DNA from: Monosiga brevicollis MX1
Taxonomy: Eukaryota; Opisthokonta; Choanoflagellata; Craspedida; Salpingoecidae
Assembly (NCBI RefSeq): GCF_000002865.3
Contig: NW_001865040.1
Span: 742,905 to 806,904, forward strand
Length of the DNA: 64,000 nt
Direction of reading: 5' to 3'
The position numbers were made by a program, and so were the translations under genes. Shown here piece by piece: positions 32,322 through 43,434 of this stretch. The notes under the pieces are model-generated. The model saw only the letters and a list, made by a program, of their open reading frames with translations. It was not told the origin of the DNA and ran no database searches. Position 1 is the stretch's first letter; each line of letters starts with the position of its first letter.

Positions 32322-34044
32322 TCATGTGAAGAGAATAGGGGCATGGCGCGTGGGCGGCACCTCGGCTACGCGATTGAAGCGGGCTGTTGAGTATTTCTCC
32401 TTGATAGCTTCGTGCTGCAAGTTAGGGTACACAGAAAAGATCTCATGCAACGTGTTGACAGCGGCCTGTAGCTCCTCGGGGCCCTGGCGGATCACCGAAA
32501 CCAAGGCCGGTGGCTATGTAGGAGGATGCAGAGCAAGGTTCGAGTTGCGGTGTGAGACGATACTCGAGGCAGCCAGAGGACTTGGTCGTGAATGCTTTCA
32601 GTATTGGAGTCGAGGGGGAGTGAAACATACCAAAGGATGCAACTCAAAGGTATGTAGAGCAATAACAATCGCTGCAGCAGCCGTGGTGGAGGGGCGCTGC
32701 CCCAGTGAGCGGCGGCCGTCGTAGGCCGAAAGTTCACACAAATACTGTGCCAACCACTTGGTGTCATCATGATGTGGAATGGCGTTGAGAAAGTAGTATA
32801 GAAAGGTGAGGGGGGTGCAGGAGCCCATATCAAAGCGCAGCACTTTCAGAATGACGTGCTCCATCTTCATGACCTGGGGTCGACTGTATGTCTTGTCCGT
32901 GATGTATACAAAGTCGTCGATGGTGGGTGGATATATCTCCTCGTACTTGCAGGCCAGAAGCATGCATGTCACGCCGACGAGCTGCAGTTTGCTGCGTTGG
33001 ACGGCCATTTCTGAGAGGAAGCGATCCACGTAGCCCACTGTTACGAAAAAGGTTTGTAGAGTCAACTTGTACTCCTCCGTCACCTCAATGAGCCAATCAA
33101 TAAGGATCGAGCGCATGGTGTGGTTGATGTCACGCTGCTTGCGCATGTAATCGGCGCGTGGCAAGAGTTTATGCTGTTGTCGTTCAAGCATACAAGTAGG
33201 AGGACGTAAGTTTGCGTCGCCAGGGACAACAAGTGTCAGGTAGAAAGAGCCGAGCGCACCTCAAGAGAGAAGAGATACTCAACAACGTCATCGAGGTATT
33301 CTTCAACTTGCAGGTTGGAGAGAATGCGTGCAAAGGCAGGGGGGTGGTGACGACCCATGTTGGCTAAACTTTCACCTATCCGAGTGGGAAAGAAAGAAAG
33401 GCATTTAGAGAATTGGCTCCCCATAAAGAGAAAGCACGGCAGCGAAGACCCCATCCCTTTTCCGACGCCACATTACAACGAGGCTGGCAGATGCCCGAAG
33501 GAACATGACAGAATTACGAACCAGCGACAGGCACAACCGCAGCCCTGGCGGGCTCAAAGGCGTTCTCTGCGGGCAGGAGTGAAAAATCTTTGCAGGCTAG
33601 CTTCTCTGAAAAAGCCGCATCGGTGGCCAAAGATGGGTCATTCTCCGCTGCAGAGAGCGATGGGGCACTAGTCAGCGCAGCAGCACAATTTGCCCCCTAA
33701 AAGGCCATGCAAATCAAAGGCAGAATAAGGGTGCGTGAACGAGCGTAGCTCTAGCTCAGGCTGCTAACATCAGCACAAAATACAGACCAAATCACCTCTG
33801 CCTGCGTCAAGCCAAGGGCAGAGCGAGGACTGACCATGTGACTATGACCTGCAGCGGCGACACCGTTGCTCAACTGACGAAGCGGTGCGCCATGACGGCG
33901 CTTTGATTGACTGTTTGGTACGGGAAGGGCAGGGTCGTCATGATGTTGGCGCTTCGAGGCAGCAGATCGAGCCGGCCGCTCGGCAGCCACCGTATCATCG
34001 CTGTCTTGATAGACTGCTAGACGTTCACCAAAGATCGGATCCAT
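32322..34044 (-). CDS. CCNA: Cyclin A
   Basis: About five to six exons start at ATG 34044 (MDPIFGERLAVYQDSDD). The N-terminal region contains a destruction-box candidate, SPRSALGLTQ (RxxL). The cyclin box begins with LQVEEYLDDVVEYLFSLE and continues in a long exon (to about 32645) with DYMRKQRDINHTMRSILIDW, VDRFLSEM, LLACKYEEIYPP and DDFVYITDKTY. MRSILIDWLIEV and KYEEIYPP are diagnostic for mitotic cyclins of the A type. The last exon (PPALVSVIRQGPEELQAAV, IKEKYSTARF) closes the second cyclin fold and stops at 32322. The protein would activate CDK1/CDK2 in S and G2/M and be degraded by the APC/C through the D-box. The gene is divergent from EXOSC5. Confidence 0.92.
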
Positions 34045-34893
34045 TTTGAAGGGGTAGCTGAACAAAGGGGCAAATGACAATCGGTGCAACGCACACGCGC
34101 TCGGTCTCGAGACAAAAGGGACGTAACGGCTCTGTCCTTGGGAGGGCAACGGCAAGGATATGCTGGTGGCTGTCAGGTCACGGCAATCCAGCGTGAGGCC
34201 AGCAGATGCTGGACACGGCTGTACTGGCGAACGAATACGCGACTGTGGCCACTCGTGACCGATCAAGGACCGACTAGCGAAGAGCTGCTGGGGAATACGC
34301 CACTGTTGTTGGGCTGCCGTTTCCTTTCAGAAAATGTGGGCGCTCACAGCAAGGACCAGAGCTGACCGTGAAGCCAGACGCAACCACACAACCTGGAGCA
34401 AAGCCCAGGCAGAGGCACCAGACCCTTGGGCACTCGACTCGAGTGAAGCCGTCTGTTGAGTCGAGGGGCTTCGTCGTGTGGGGGAGGGAAGGGGTGACCG
34501 GTCGAGTCCAGCTCCAGCAGCAGTTGAATGCTCGAGGAAACACACTGACTCTCTCAAGCTCTGTCTCTCTCTCTCTCTGCTAAAGCTCTCTCTCTCTCAA
34601 GCTCTCTCTCTCTCAAGCTCTCTCAAGCTCTCTCTCTCTCTCTTGTAACGATGTCTGTTTTGCTGTTACCGTTACGTCCTTAGTGCCTTTGTGCTTTGCG
34701 CTCTGTAGAGAACCGTTGCAGTTGATGGATTTTTTTGGCTTTTGGGCCAGTTGAATAGCCGTTGATGCTATTTTTCCCTGTCAAACTATTGATTTATTTG
34801 ATACAAAAAGTTGTCTGACAAAGGAGATGAATATGGTGACTGATTTCGTCGTTTGCAAAAGCGTTGTCATCATTTGCATTTGGTAACGGCAAC
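34045..34893. other. Divergent intergenic region with CTCTCTCAAG minisatellite
   Basis: This stretch separates cyclin A and EXOSC5. About 34549-34646 is an imperfect minisatellite of CTCTCT units broken at intervals by CAAGCTCT. A palindromic GGTCTCGAGAC lies at about 34111. No gene is recognised. Confidence 0.6.
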
Positions 34894-36049
34894 ATGTCGA
34901 GCTCCACGAACCCGAACGGCGCTGCGCGAGAAGACGGCCGGGCCCCCAATCAGCTGCGGGAGCTGAGTTGTGACTTTGCTGTCAACTCGGCGGCTGATGG
35001 ATCAGCTCGCTTTCGTTTGGGCCAGACCTGTGTTGAAGTCTCCGTTTTCGGTACGTGAAAGCCCCAAAACGCTGCGTGAGCTGTATCACCACACGGGGGC
35101 CTCGTGTGTATGCTGCGTCTGTGTACATTGCCTCCTCACATCCGTGCTCTACAGGCTTTCGCGGAGTCCCCGTCCGCAGCGAGCTCCCAGATCGCAGTGC
35201 GATCGAAGTATCGTTTCGAGGCGTGGTACGCTCCAATCGTTCAGAACCTCACCTGTTGTCATTGGTAGAAATGTTGTCAGCTCGCCGCCGCCTATGGATG
35301 CACATAAACCCCTCACGATCCTTTCGTGTGCCTATGCTTGACAGGGCGGTCAGCGCAAAGTGACAGACGCGGCGGCTGAAAACTTTTTGCGCGAGTGCGT
35401 GGACTGTGCCCTGCAGGTCCACGAGCAACCCCGGTCGCAGTGCGCCGTTGCCGCCCACGTGGTCCAGGATGATGGGGGTGTCTTGGCCGCCCTTGCTTCT
35501 GCCACTTGCCTTGCCCTCCTGGATGCCGGGCTTCCAATGACCAACGTCTTTGTTGGTGTCTCATCTGCCTTTGACGCCAAGGGAGGTTTTCTCCTTGACC
35601 CGTCAGCCACAGAGGCCCAGGTACTTTTACCCCACTCGCGCCTGCAGGTGGTGAAGGAACCGTGTATCCACGACGCTTCACGGAATTTCGTCGCTCTGCT
35701 TACTCACCTTGCCACCGCCTCGTGGTCTAGGCCTCGGCAAACGCCACCGTGGTGTTGTCGTGTGGTGCTGAAGGCGGTCGAGTCCTGGCCTGTGAGCAAC
35801 ATGGCCCCTTGACCCCCACTCAACTGGATTACGTCCTGCAGAGCAGTCAGGCCACGGCGGCCGCATTTGCAGCCTTCGTGCGCAAGTCCTTTGAACGAAG
35901 GTTTGTGTGCTTGCTCCGGCTGCCTATCCAACTTGAACAAGCCACTGTTCTGGACGGGGCCTTGCTTGCTACCTCGCCACTCTGATCGCGTGCCCGCCCC
36001 CGCCCCCGCCCCGCGCAGACTCTCCAAAGCCCTCAAGCTGCTAGCTTAA
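34894..36049 (+). CDS. EXOSC5: Exosome core subunit RRP46
   Basis: Five exons (34894-35050, 35155-35225, 35345-35620, 35731-35900, 36019-36049), all in phase, encode 234 residues against 235 in human EXOSC5. The RNase PH fold is evident: LRELSCDFAVNSAADGSARF at the start, then GVPVRSELPDRSAIEVSF, the central TDAAAENFLRECVDCAL, VVQDDGGVLAALASATCLAL and MTNVFVGVSSAFD, and a C-terminal helix (AAFVRKSFERRLSKALKLLA). RRP46 pairs with RRP43 in the six-membered ring of the exosome core and lacks catalytic activity in opisthokonts. I chose ATG 34894 because it precedes the first conserved residues by a typical short tail. Confidence 0.95.
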
Positions 36050-36492
36050 GCGGGATTGAGTATCATGCGTTTTACTTCTGTGCTTACCGACTGCGTCGGA
36101 CCCCTCATTTGATCACTTGCTGTTGCAGCAAATCCCCACTTGGGTTTTGCCCAATCGTTCACATCTACCCGGACCCCTCGTCCCCATTCGCTCTGCCCGT
36201 GCGGCGTACACTAGAGCCAGACTAGGTAGCCAGCCTGCTTTCAATTGAGTCTTTTGATCGTCTGCACAGCAGAGGAATTCTAGTCGAAAACGGGGACAAA
36301 ATGACAAGGGACAACGGCACGCATTGCAGGCACACGGCCATGAGCCCGCCAGCAAAAAGAAAATGTAATATTGAGCTTCACCTCAGTGACACGAGTACAG
36401 AGTCACACGACATCGAGAACTGCAGGAAGTTGGGGACGTAATCGTTGGACGGTGTGAACATGGTGACGATGTCACGGGCCGAGGTGAGGAGC
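36050..36492. other. Convergent intergenic region
   Basis: These 443 bp lie between the EXOSC5 and TYW3 stops; nothing is recognised. Confidence 0.6.
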
Positions 36493-37525
36493 TCAAAAAT
36501 CTAAACTGAGAATGGGCTCTTCCGCTTCTGCTGGGGTTGATGTTGGCTTGGCCGCTGGGGCAACCGCCATCTGCGAATGCTTTCGAGCTTGGCGCGCGTG
36601 TTCACGCTCAAGGGCCCGTGTGGCTTGCTCGGCCTGTCGCGCCACCATTGCACGCACACCAGTTTCAAATCGCGCAATCCTTTGCAGGTTCTCAGCAAAC
36701 ATATCATTGGCCATCTGTACGAGGCAAGCAATGTATGCCTCATCGACCAGTCGCTGTCCATCGTATGCCACCGGGCTCTCCAACTTGAGGGTGGTGCGGA
36801 CGGCCACCATAAACTTTTTGCCCAACACCAGACCAGAGTTGCTAATGCACGGCGCACACATGCACAAGGAAGCCATCCATAAGCTGTGAAACGAAAAAAA
36901 TATGCAATGTCCAAGTGCACACACTGCACACCCGCCAAGCGTACCGCAGCCCGCAATCAAGGGCAGTTTTGAGAAAATCGCGAGCTCGCTCCAGGGTGCG
37001 GCATTGGACATGAAGCACAAATGGCTCAAACTTGAACATGACAGGACCCTGTGAATCCCTAATTCGCTCGTCTTGATATGCCGCAGCTGCGGCTTCTACC
37101 GTCACGACATCGTGCGAAGCCAAGAGCCATGTCCCTGCCAGGTCCCGAACCAAGCCACGAGGGAAAGCCAAAGGAGAGAAACGGAGAGAAATGAAAAAGC
37201 AACAGAAGTGCATTGAGAGAGAGAAGAAAAGAGGAGGCAGTTGGTGGCATCAATGCTTGCCATAGACCCAGGCTTGGCTTTGATGCAGGACCATGCACAT
37301 ACCGGTGCGCTTGCGAGCATCCTGCTGCTCGCAAAAGAGCGCGATGCGGCCGGAGCAAGAGGACGTCGTGACATAGTCATCAAGCTCATTGATAAAGTTC
37401 AAAAGTGCCTCGATCGGTGCATCCAGAGCACCTTTCTTGCTGTTGTCAAGACACAGCTGCAGTTGCTCCAACACCCGGGCCTTGCTAACGTCAAACTCGC
37501 GGTCCACCTGCTCGCCCCCCCGCAT
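36493..37525 (-). CDS. TYW3: tRNA wybutosine-synthesising protein 3
   Basis: Three exons from ATG 37525 (MRGGEQVDREFDVSK). Exon 1 has INELDDYVTTSSCSGRIALF, which holds the TTSSC-x-GR signature of TYW3. Exon 2 has FKFEPFVLHVQCRTLERA. Exon 3 has SGLVLGKKFMVAVRTTLKLE and ENLQRIARFETGVRA, followed by a charged helix and a short tail ending ILSLDF. TYW3 is an AdoMet-dependent N4-methyltransferase acting at the third step from yW-86 in wybutosine formation at G37 of tRNA-Phe. Length (about 240 residues after splicing) fits the eukaryotic enzyme. A GA-rich repeat with recurrent GAGAC lies 30-100 bp upstream of the ATG. Confidence 0.92.
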
Positions 37526-37556
37526 CCTGCCGATGACCGGATCGAATCGACAAAAA

Positions 37557-37625
37557 AGAGAGAGAGACAGAGAGGGAGAGACTGAGAGAGAGACTGAGAG
37601 AGAGACAGAGAGAGACAGAGAGAGC
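37557..37625. repeat. GA-rich repeat upstream of TYW3
   Basis: This polypurine run is interrupted by C or T at intervals of 10-14 bp. On the gene strand it reads as repeated (A/T)GTCTC. Confidence 0.7.
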
Positions 37626-38514
37626 AACACCAACACACACGTGTCCTTATGATACGGTACGACAACAGGTGCCACATTTACAACAAAATTCAATTATGCT
37701 TCCTAGTTACGATATGCATAAACCCGTTTTATTGCTGCAACAACCACACGCGCTGAGGCAAGACTACTAAGTCTTTTGCTCCTCCTTTGCCACTCCCATA
37801 AGTACCGCCGACGTTAAAGTGCGGGCGCCTGGAGTAACGCCAGGTTGAGCACCTTGGTAGTCAAGTATTTAGGCTCCCAGGCAGTTGAGAACGCAATTGC
37901 TCGTTACAAATAAGACTAACATTCCGCTACTCCTCTAGCGATGCTCGCGCCAGACCTGAAGTAATTCTTATTGCTGTTTTTTTTTTTTTTTTTTTTTTTG
38001 TTTGGGGGGGGGGAAGGTGTTTATGGGACTTGCATCTACATCTCTACATCTGGCTGTATTTTCAATGTTGTTTCAGCCACAGAGGAAGCGAATGCCAGCT
38101 GCGTGGAGCTGGCAGCAACGTTCGAGCCCAACGCTGGCGTTTTTACATGAAATCCCGCCTTTCGCCTTCGCAAATCATTTAACAATCATTAAAACATCAA
38201 ACCCCCTCGAGAGCATCCCCTGTTCAAGAGCGACCCTGCCGAATTAGAAGTTTAGAAGTAGTGAGATCCCACTACTTTTAGATTTGGCTACAAAGGCCAG
38301 GAATGTATTGCCTTGAGCTGAGGCAGCTCAGATGATGGAGTCAAGAGCCAAGCTTCAGTTAGAGTCCTTGCTGCCATGCCAACTTCAGAATCATGGCGAA
38401 GCTATCTACAGATTTCATAGACTCGATTGGACCGGGCCGTATATACACACACGCACACGCACACACACACTTGCGCACATGCACATGGATCAAATTTGCA
38501 TATGGTGTGCTCAA
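37626..38514. other. Gene-free 0.9 kb with poly(T)/poly(G) tract
   Basis: No coding region is recognised. The region holds about 23 T at 37977-37999, then GTTT and about 10 G (38004-38013), a short hairpin GCCAGCT/AGCTGGC near 38096-38115, and a CA-rich run at about 38437-38471. A poly(A)-tailed retroposon inserted on the minus strand is possible, but I found no target-site duplication or known element. Confidence 0.4.
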
Positions 38515-38776
38515 CTAATCGTCGATTACTATATAGTCAGTTGTAACCGCCCGTGCGGCAGTTGGGCTCGCTCGGACGCTCAAACCGTCGGGCGAAGATT
38601 CCACTGTTGCTCGTACCGAGGCTCGTAAAGAGGTTCGCGCAGGGCTGGTGGTTGTTTCGGTGTTATATCCAAGTGTGCGAGGTTGGCGATGGCGACGACT
38701 GGGGAGGGAGCGTAAGCTACGGGTACCGATGCGTATTGGCGAGATAGGCGGCAACATGCCCTCGTCCAACGACAGA

Positions 38777-38814
<38 letters not shown>

Positions 38815-39645
38815 TTGATCATCACTCTCTCCCTCAGATTTGATCTCCTCATCCTCGACCACAAAGTCGTCCTGGCGATAGCCGTGGCGCGTACGTGGCC
38901 CTTGCGTCTGCCGGCATTGCTGGCGCTCCGCCTCGCAGGTTGCACACTTCCAAGAACCTCGGCCCTTGATAACGCAAGCCGAATGTGCCTGCATCGTGCA
39001 AAAGCGACATTGCAGGAGATCACCCTCTGTTTCGCCACAGACGGCACACCCAAGCTCACTGCCCGAGGGAGCCACCGTGCTGTCAATGACCTCGGATGTG
39101 GTTTCGGGGGCTTCCGCCAACAGTGTTGGGAGCGGCTCTTCGCGTAGCAGCGTGTCCTCTCGACCACAAACAAACTGAAGCACGTCGCTCGGTGCCTTGC
39201 ACAGCGGGCAGGACCGGGCCGCGCTTAGCCACTGCCGCAGGCAGCCAGAGCAAAAGTGGCTGTGGGCACAACCCTTGGGCCGACCGCGCACATCAGTGTC
39301 CAGACGCAGCGACTCAAGGCAGATGGCACAAGCTTTGAGCCGTCGCTCGCAAAACTCGAGCACAATTCTCGGCCCACCAGCAGCTGAGGCTGTCGCCGCA
39401 CTAGCTGTGACTGCTGCTGCCTGATTCGATGACGAAACGCGGGCGGGTCCGGCCCCTTGCTCGGGTTTGGTAAAGAAATACGAACTTTGCGTGGGCGTCG
39501 CAGTCCGGGGCTGGGGCGTGGTCTTTGCCGCGGCCACGGTGGTGTCGGAAGCGCAGGCTGCTCGCTTGGGTAATGGCGACCCATCACCACTGGGCCTCCG
39601 ATGCCCAAGGTTTTGAACTTGTGCCACGGATGTTGTTTGAGACAT
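38515..39645 (-). CDS. RING-finger plus PHD-finger protein with poly-Asp tract and C-terminal SIM-like motif
   Basis: This is a single exon of 376 residues from ATG 39645 (MSQTTSVAQ); the frame stays open upstream but without conserved features. After about 110 disordered residues comes a C3HC4 RING (CAICLESL, CAHSHFCSGCLRQW, CPLC). About 60 residues later a C4HC3 PHD finger follows (CAVCGETEGDLLQCRFC, HSACV, CATC). Next come an acidic region with about 12 consecutive Asp encoded by a (GTC/GAC)n run, an SR/TS-rich segment, and a C-terminus YIVIDD that fits the SUMO-interaction consensus (hydrophobic core then acidic residues). RING followed by PHD is the arrangement of PHRF1/SCAF9-type proteins, but the long C-terminal RNA-polymerase-II-binding part is absent. 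A nuclear E3 ubiquitin ligase is likely. Confidence 0.8.
38778..38811. repeat. (GTC)n trinucleotide repeat coding poly-Asp
   Basis: About eleven uninterrupted GTC units on the plus strand encode Asp on the minus strand within the RING-PHD gene. Confidence 0.95.
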
Positions 39646-40155
39646 GCTTCTTCTTTCGCCCAGGCCGCTCCCGGGCGACGACTCCCCGCCTTTGGAAGCG
39701 AAATGAATCTGAGCCCGTAACGGCTCGTTTTCCACTTGTTGTGGGCCTTTTAGACATTGTTGAAGATACGATAATGTCCGTAGTGTATATTCACGGTGCG
39801 TGCGGACCTGTTTGTGCAGTCTGACATTATTACCCTGACACCTCGAAAGAAACTCTTTCGCGTCTCCACAAAAAAAATTGGAGATAAGGCTGTGCGCGTT
39901 TTTTTTTTTTTTTTCCTCAACCTCCGCCCCGGCTTGGCCAGAGGAGAGTTGGCGCACGCTCCTCTTCTTACGTGCATCTTTCCACTTGGTCGGCAGCTGT
40001 CTCATTGGGCTGGCAGACTACACACCCTGCTTGTCCTGGGTTTGAAGTCCTGATCACCACAACGCCGAGGGATTCCATCTGAAAGTATACAAGCAGACGG
40101 ATCGGCTGCGAATGGTGCTTCGGCGATTTGGGAGCAATATGCATCTATAACAGTC
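39646..40155. other. Divergent intergenic region, RING-PHD and SLC19
   Basis: These 0.5 kb contain a T-run (39900-39914). The RING-PHD frame is open upstream to 40005, so part may be coding if a more distal start is used. Nothing else is recognised. Confidence 0.4.
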
Positions 40156-41571
40156 ATGGCCCCCGCTAATGCCGACCTCGAGCTGTCACAGAACCAAGAC
40201 TTGGGAGCTCCGTTACTGGACAAGGATGAATCAAGCCAAGCCGACCCTGATGCGTCTGGACCCGACTATGAAACAGCATCGCTTTTTTCAAAGATTGATG
40301 CGCGGAATCCGCTACTCCTGATAGCTCTGATCGCCTTTTGCATCAATTGCCAACCGTCCGAGCCCTATTTGGCTGCCTACCTCGATGATGTCAAGAATCT
40401 GACCGAGCATCAGCAAGACGCTTACGTCTGGCCCGCTGATACGTATGCCACGTTTGCGTTCTTCTTACCCTTGGGGCTGTTGGCTGAGTTTGCGGGCTAC
40501 TACAATGCCCTGGGCCTGGGCTTGCTCTGCCGACAAGGTACCCGTATGCTGCTTCTCTTTGGCCGCGGCCTTTTGCCCGCCGTGCTCAGTCAAATCACAT
40601 ATGCTGCCTCATCCGTCCTCAACACCGCGCTCTTTACCATCCTCTATACGGTCCTACCCACGGAGCACTTTGCTCGTGCCACGGGCTGGGCGCGGGGTTG
40701 TTACCATGGCGGCAATGTGGTGGGTGCTCTCGTGGCTCAGGCACTTGTTTCATACGCCCATTGGCACGGGCGACGCATGGACCGACTTTTTGTCCTCTCC
40801 TGGGTCATGACCACGTTGGGCTGCAGCGTTTATTTATATGGACGCTGGCGGTGCTCCGCCCTTGGACGACGTCCCGACAAGGTCGCAGCCAGCTCTGCTT
40901 CCCCAATTGTAGGAGCACACCGTAGCTCTGGTTTTGGCGTGCTGGTGCGGCGCCTCTGGCGAGACTATCAGGACCCTCACATGGCTTTTTGGAGTGTCAT
41001 CTTCACGTTTGGCTATGCTGCCATCTTTGTCTTTGGCAACTACTACCAAACCTTGCTGACATACCACTACACTCATGTGCCTTATGGGCTGATTGAAGCC
41101 GTGCTGGAGATTGGATCCGTGGCCGGTACCACGTTGGCAGCGACCAGCCGATGTACCCGGGCTGTCTATGTACGGCCACAAGCCTTGGCCTGGCTCGCCA
41201 CCTTGGTAGCAGCGGGTGCAACTTTTGCAGCCGCCTTCTGGCACGCGAAGCAGGGTGTTTTTATTGCTCTTGTTGTGGCACAGTCTTTGGCGGCCCGGTT
41301 TTTGTTGGCGGCTGCCGCGACGCAAAGTGCGGCCCACCAGCGCTCTGAGCAATTTGCAGCCGCCACCACCGTCAATTCTTTCATTGGGCTGGCCTTGGCC
41401 AGTGTCGTCATTGCGTGTATCTCAACTCGTCCAAATGCACCCACAGGTGATTACCTGGCGGCAGCTGCCACTCTTACCGTTGCTGGAACAGCACTGGCCT
41501 CGTTGGTTTACCGGGTTGTGCAGTGGCAGTGGCAACGTGCGGCGCAGCGCGCCTCGATAATCAATGAATGA
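40156..41571 (+). CDS. SLC19-family vitamin carrier (folate/thiamine type)
   Basis: An intronless 471-residue membrane protein. The cytosolic N-terminus (about 50 residues) carries a dileucine-like GAPLLDKDE. The first membrane helix ends in CQPSEPYLAAYL, the SLC19 signature (R/Q-P-S-E-P-F/Y-L). Further signatures are WPADTYATFAFFLPLGLLAE, GRGLLPAVLSQITYAASSVL (helices 3-4 with the Y/S-x-x-x region) and ATGWARGCYHGGNVVGALVA. After a basic central loop (about residues 230-260) come about six more helices. About 11-12 membrane segments are visible, as in SLC19A1-A3. The substrate (reduced folate, thiamine or cyclic dinucleotides) cannot be told from sequence. The lack of introns contrasts with most neighbours. 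Confidence 0.85.
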   Translation: MAPANADLELSQNQDLGAPLLDKDESSQADPDASGPDYETASLFSKIDARNPLLLIALIAFCINCQPSEPYLAAYLDDVKNLTEHQQDAYVWPADTYATFAFFLPLGLLAEFAGYYNALGLGLLCRQGTRMLLLFGRGLLPAVLSQITYAASSVLNTALFTILYTVLPTEHFARATGWARGCYHGGNVVGALVAQALVSYAHWHGRRMDRLFVLSWVMTTLGCSVYLYGRWRCSALGRRPDKVAASSASPIVGAHRSSGFGVLVRRLWRDYQDPHMAFWSVIFTFGYAAIFVFGNYYQTLLTYHYTHVPYGLIEAVLEIGSVAGTTLAATSRCTRAVYVRPQALAWLATLVAAGATFAAAFWHAKQGVFIALVVAQSLAARFLLAAAATQSAAHQRSEQFAAATTVNSFIGLALASVVIACISTRPNAPTGDYLAAAATLTVAGTALASLVYRVVQWQWQRAAQRASIINE

Positions 41572-42331
41572 ACGGTGCCACAGTTGTAGTTTTGCGTTTG
41601 ACCCCAGCCATTGTCGTTCCGCAGCTTGACCTGCGGTGTTTCGGTACCATGATACTAACAACTTGTAAAGTAATTGATGGCTGACGGTCTTTGTTGTAGT
41701 GTGGCCCTCAGAACGATGACAGAGCAAGCACATTGAACACACTTCGGTGCCTTTGCTTTCAATTTCAAATGCAAGGGAGAAAAAGAGCAGCGTGGATGAA
41801 AAAAAAACCGGGCACATCCACCTTGAGGGCTGCCTCTTCTCACAATCAAGAAATAGAAACAAAGAAACGAGGGGTTTCGGAAAGAAGGAAAGGAGAGGAC
41901 TGAAGTCCGCGACAACTGTAAAAATGAAAACCACACACATACACACATACACATACATACACACCAAAAAAAAAAAAAGACGAGACGGGCAACAGAAGAA
42001 GACAAGATCGCCGAGGCAAGCCTCGGGATGGGCTCGGCGACGCAAACAAGGACGACACACAAGACAAGGTCACAGGGTCGACATCATCGACAAACAGCGA
42101 GCGGGCACAGGTTGAACAGACACAAAAGAGAACGACAAAAACAAGGTCGGTGGGAAGGAGTGTAATGGTACATGAAACACGAACCATAAAACGTCGAGAC
42201 CAAGAGAAACTGTGGGAGGTAGACCATTCGACCTGTCGGCGCCTGATGACACCTCCAGCAGCCTCCCTTGTCTCTGCTTAGATAAGACCAGCCTGTCCAA
42301 ACGCCAGTAGCGAAAAGGGGAAGGCGCGGCA
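41572..42331. other. Convergent intergenic region
   Basis: These 760 bp lie between the SLC19 and CDC34 stops. They hold a CA/A-rich simple stretch (41930-41980) and no recognised gene. Confidence 0.6.
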
Positions 42332-43434
42332 TTACTCGTCATCTTCGTCCATTTCCTCGTCCTCGTCCTCGTCCTCATCGTCTTCTTCAGAATAGCAGAC
42401 GTCCGAATCCATATCACTTTCATCATAATAGTCCTCATCCTCAGGGCCTTCATCAACGCAAGTGTCCCTGCGTCGCAGCAAACCCATGAGCTAGCGAGCA
42501 CGAGAAGCTGGTGCGTGGGGTGGTTGGCGGGCGCGAGTCTCAGCGGGACTAACACAGCAGAGGCTGAGACAGCCTTGGAGGCCAGGTATTCTTCCTGGGT
42601 CATGGGAATGCTCAGTCCTTCATCGGCTGCTTGCTGTTGGCTCTGCTTCACCTGATCGCGGACGCGCAACTCGTACTGCTTGGACTTGCCGGCCTGCCAA
42701 TCCCGGAAGGCCACTGAAGCATCGACGTTGGCCGGGGAAGAAATGTTGGGCTCATTAAGAATGGAAAGCACGGACAGGATGATGGTGCTGCAGCGCGCAC
42801 AAATGGGAGATGAGGTTCGAGGCGCACCAGAACGGAGGCAAGCGTGTACATGCATGCGGAGATGGCAAGAGGGTGGCAGGCCAATGGTGGACGCTCAAGC
42901 AACAGACCGCACGGTTTGAGTTGGATTCCAGCGCTCCTCGGGGCGCTCGCCCGACATCTCATCTTCGCCAGGAGGGTGCAGAATGGAAATGCAAATCTTG
43001 CCATCCTAAAAGGCGGTCATGTGAGCGGGGTGTGGGCGAGATTCGGGCACTGCAAGTGGGCGCCAGGTTTTTGGTACCACGACACAGCCAGGAGGCGAAG
43101 GGACGTACGGCATAAATGTTGGGATGAAACAGTGGTGTTGTCATTTGCATGGCCGGGGGCTCAAAAGGGTAGCTGGGGGGGAATTTGAGCACGGCCTATG
43201 GATGCGGGAAAACAGGCGGGGGGAGGTGAGCGCGGGATACGCCTGACAGAGGAGAGCGGAGAAGCCTTGGGCTCAAACCTTGAAGTAACCGCCCGTGTAA
43301 ATGCTGTCTGGGGGGCCAAAGAAGCCGACGTTCCAGGTGAAGAGGTCCGTGTCATCAACAGTCACCATAACTCCATCCAAGGGGTCCTTGGTGAAGGACT
43401 TTAGCTCTTGCTGCAGTTTCTTGACGGCCGCCAT
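42332..43434 (-). CDS. UBE2R: Ubiquitin-conjugating enzyme E2 R (CDC34 type)
   Basis: About five exons from ATG 43434 (AAVKKLQQELKSF). The UBC fold gives FTWNVGFFGPPDSIYTGGYF, LKFPPSYPFEPPAMQM and FHPNIYA. The catalytic exon gives GKICISILHPPGEDEMSGE, with the active Cys and the acidic insertion loop typical of CDC34/UBE2R and UBE2G. RWNPTQTVR, then SVLSILNEPNISSPANVDAS follow. The C-terminal tail is strongly acidic (42332-42450, Asp/Glu runs ending MDEDDE), as in CDC34, where it holds the SCF cullin. The enzyme builds K48 chains on SCF substrates. NEDD8-activating UBA3 at 22-25 kb acts in the same cullin pathway but is not linked by position. Confidence 0.95.

Noticed and set aside
36370-36490. 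Open stretch reading IFELLTSARD just beyond the TYW3 stop
   Set aside because: It is out of frame with the TYW3 C-terminus and ends quickly; the preceding ILSLDF-stop frame is continuous with conserved TYW3 sequence.
38096-38150. Possible tRNA-like gene around GTTCGAGCCC
   Set aside because: The T-arm stem does not pair and no acceptor or anticodon stem can be drawn.
39646-40005. N-terminal extension of the RING-PHD frame to 40005
   Set aside because: The added 120 residues include a poly-Lys stretch from a T-run and look like 5' untranslated sequence; ATG 39645 is preferred but not proven.
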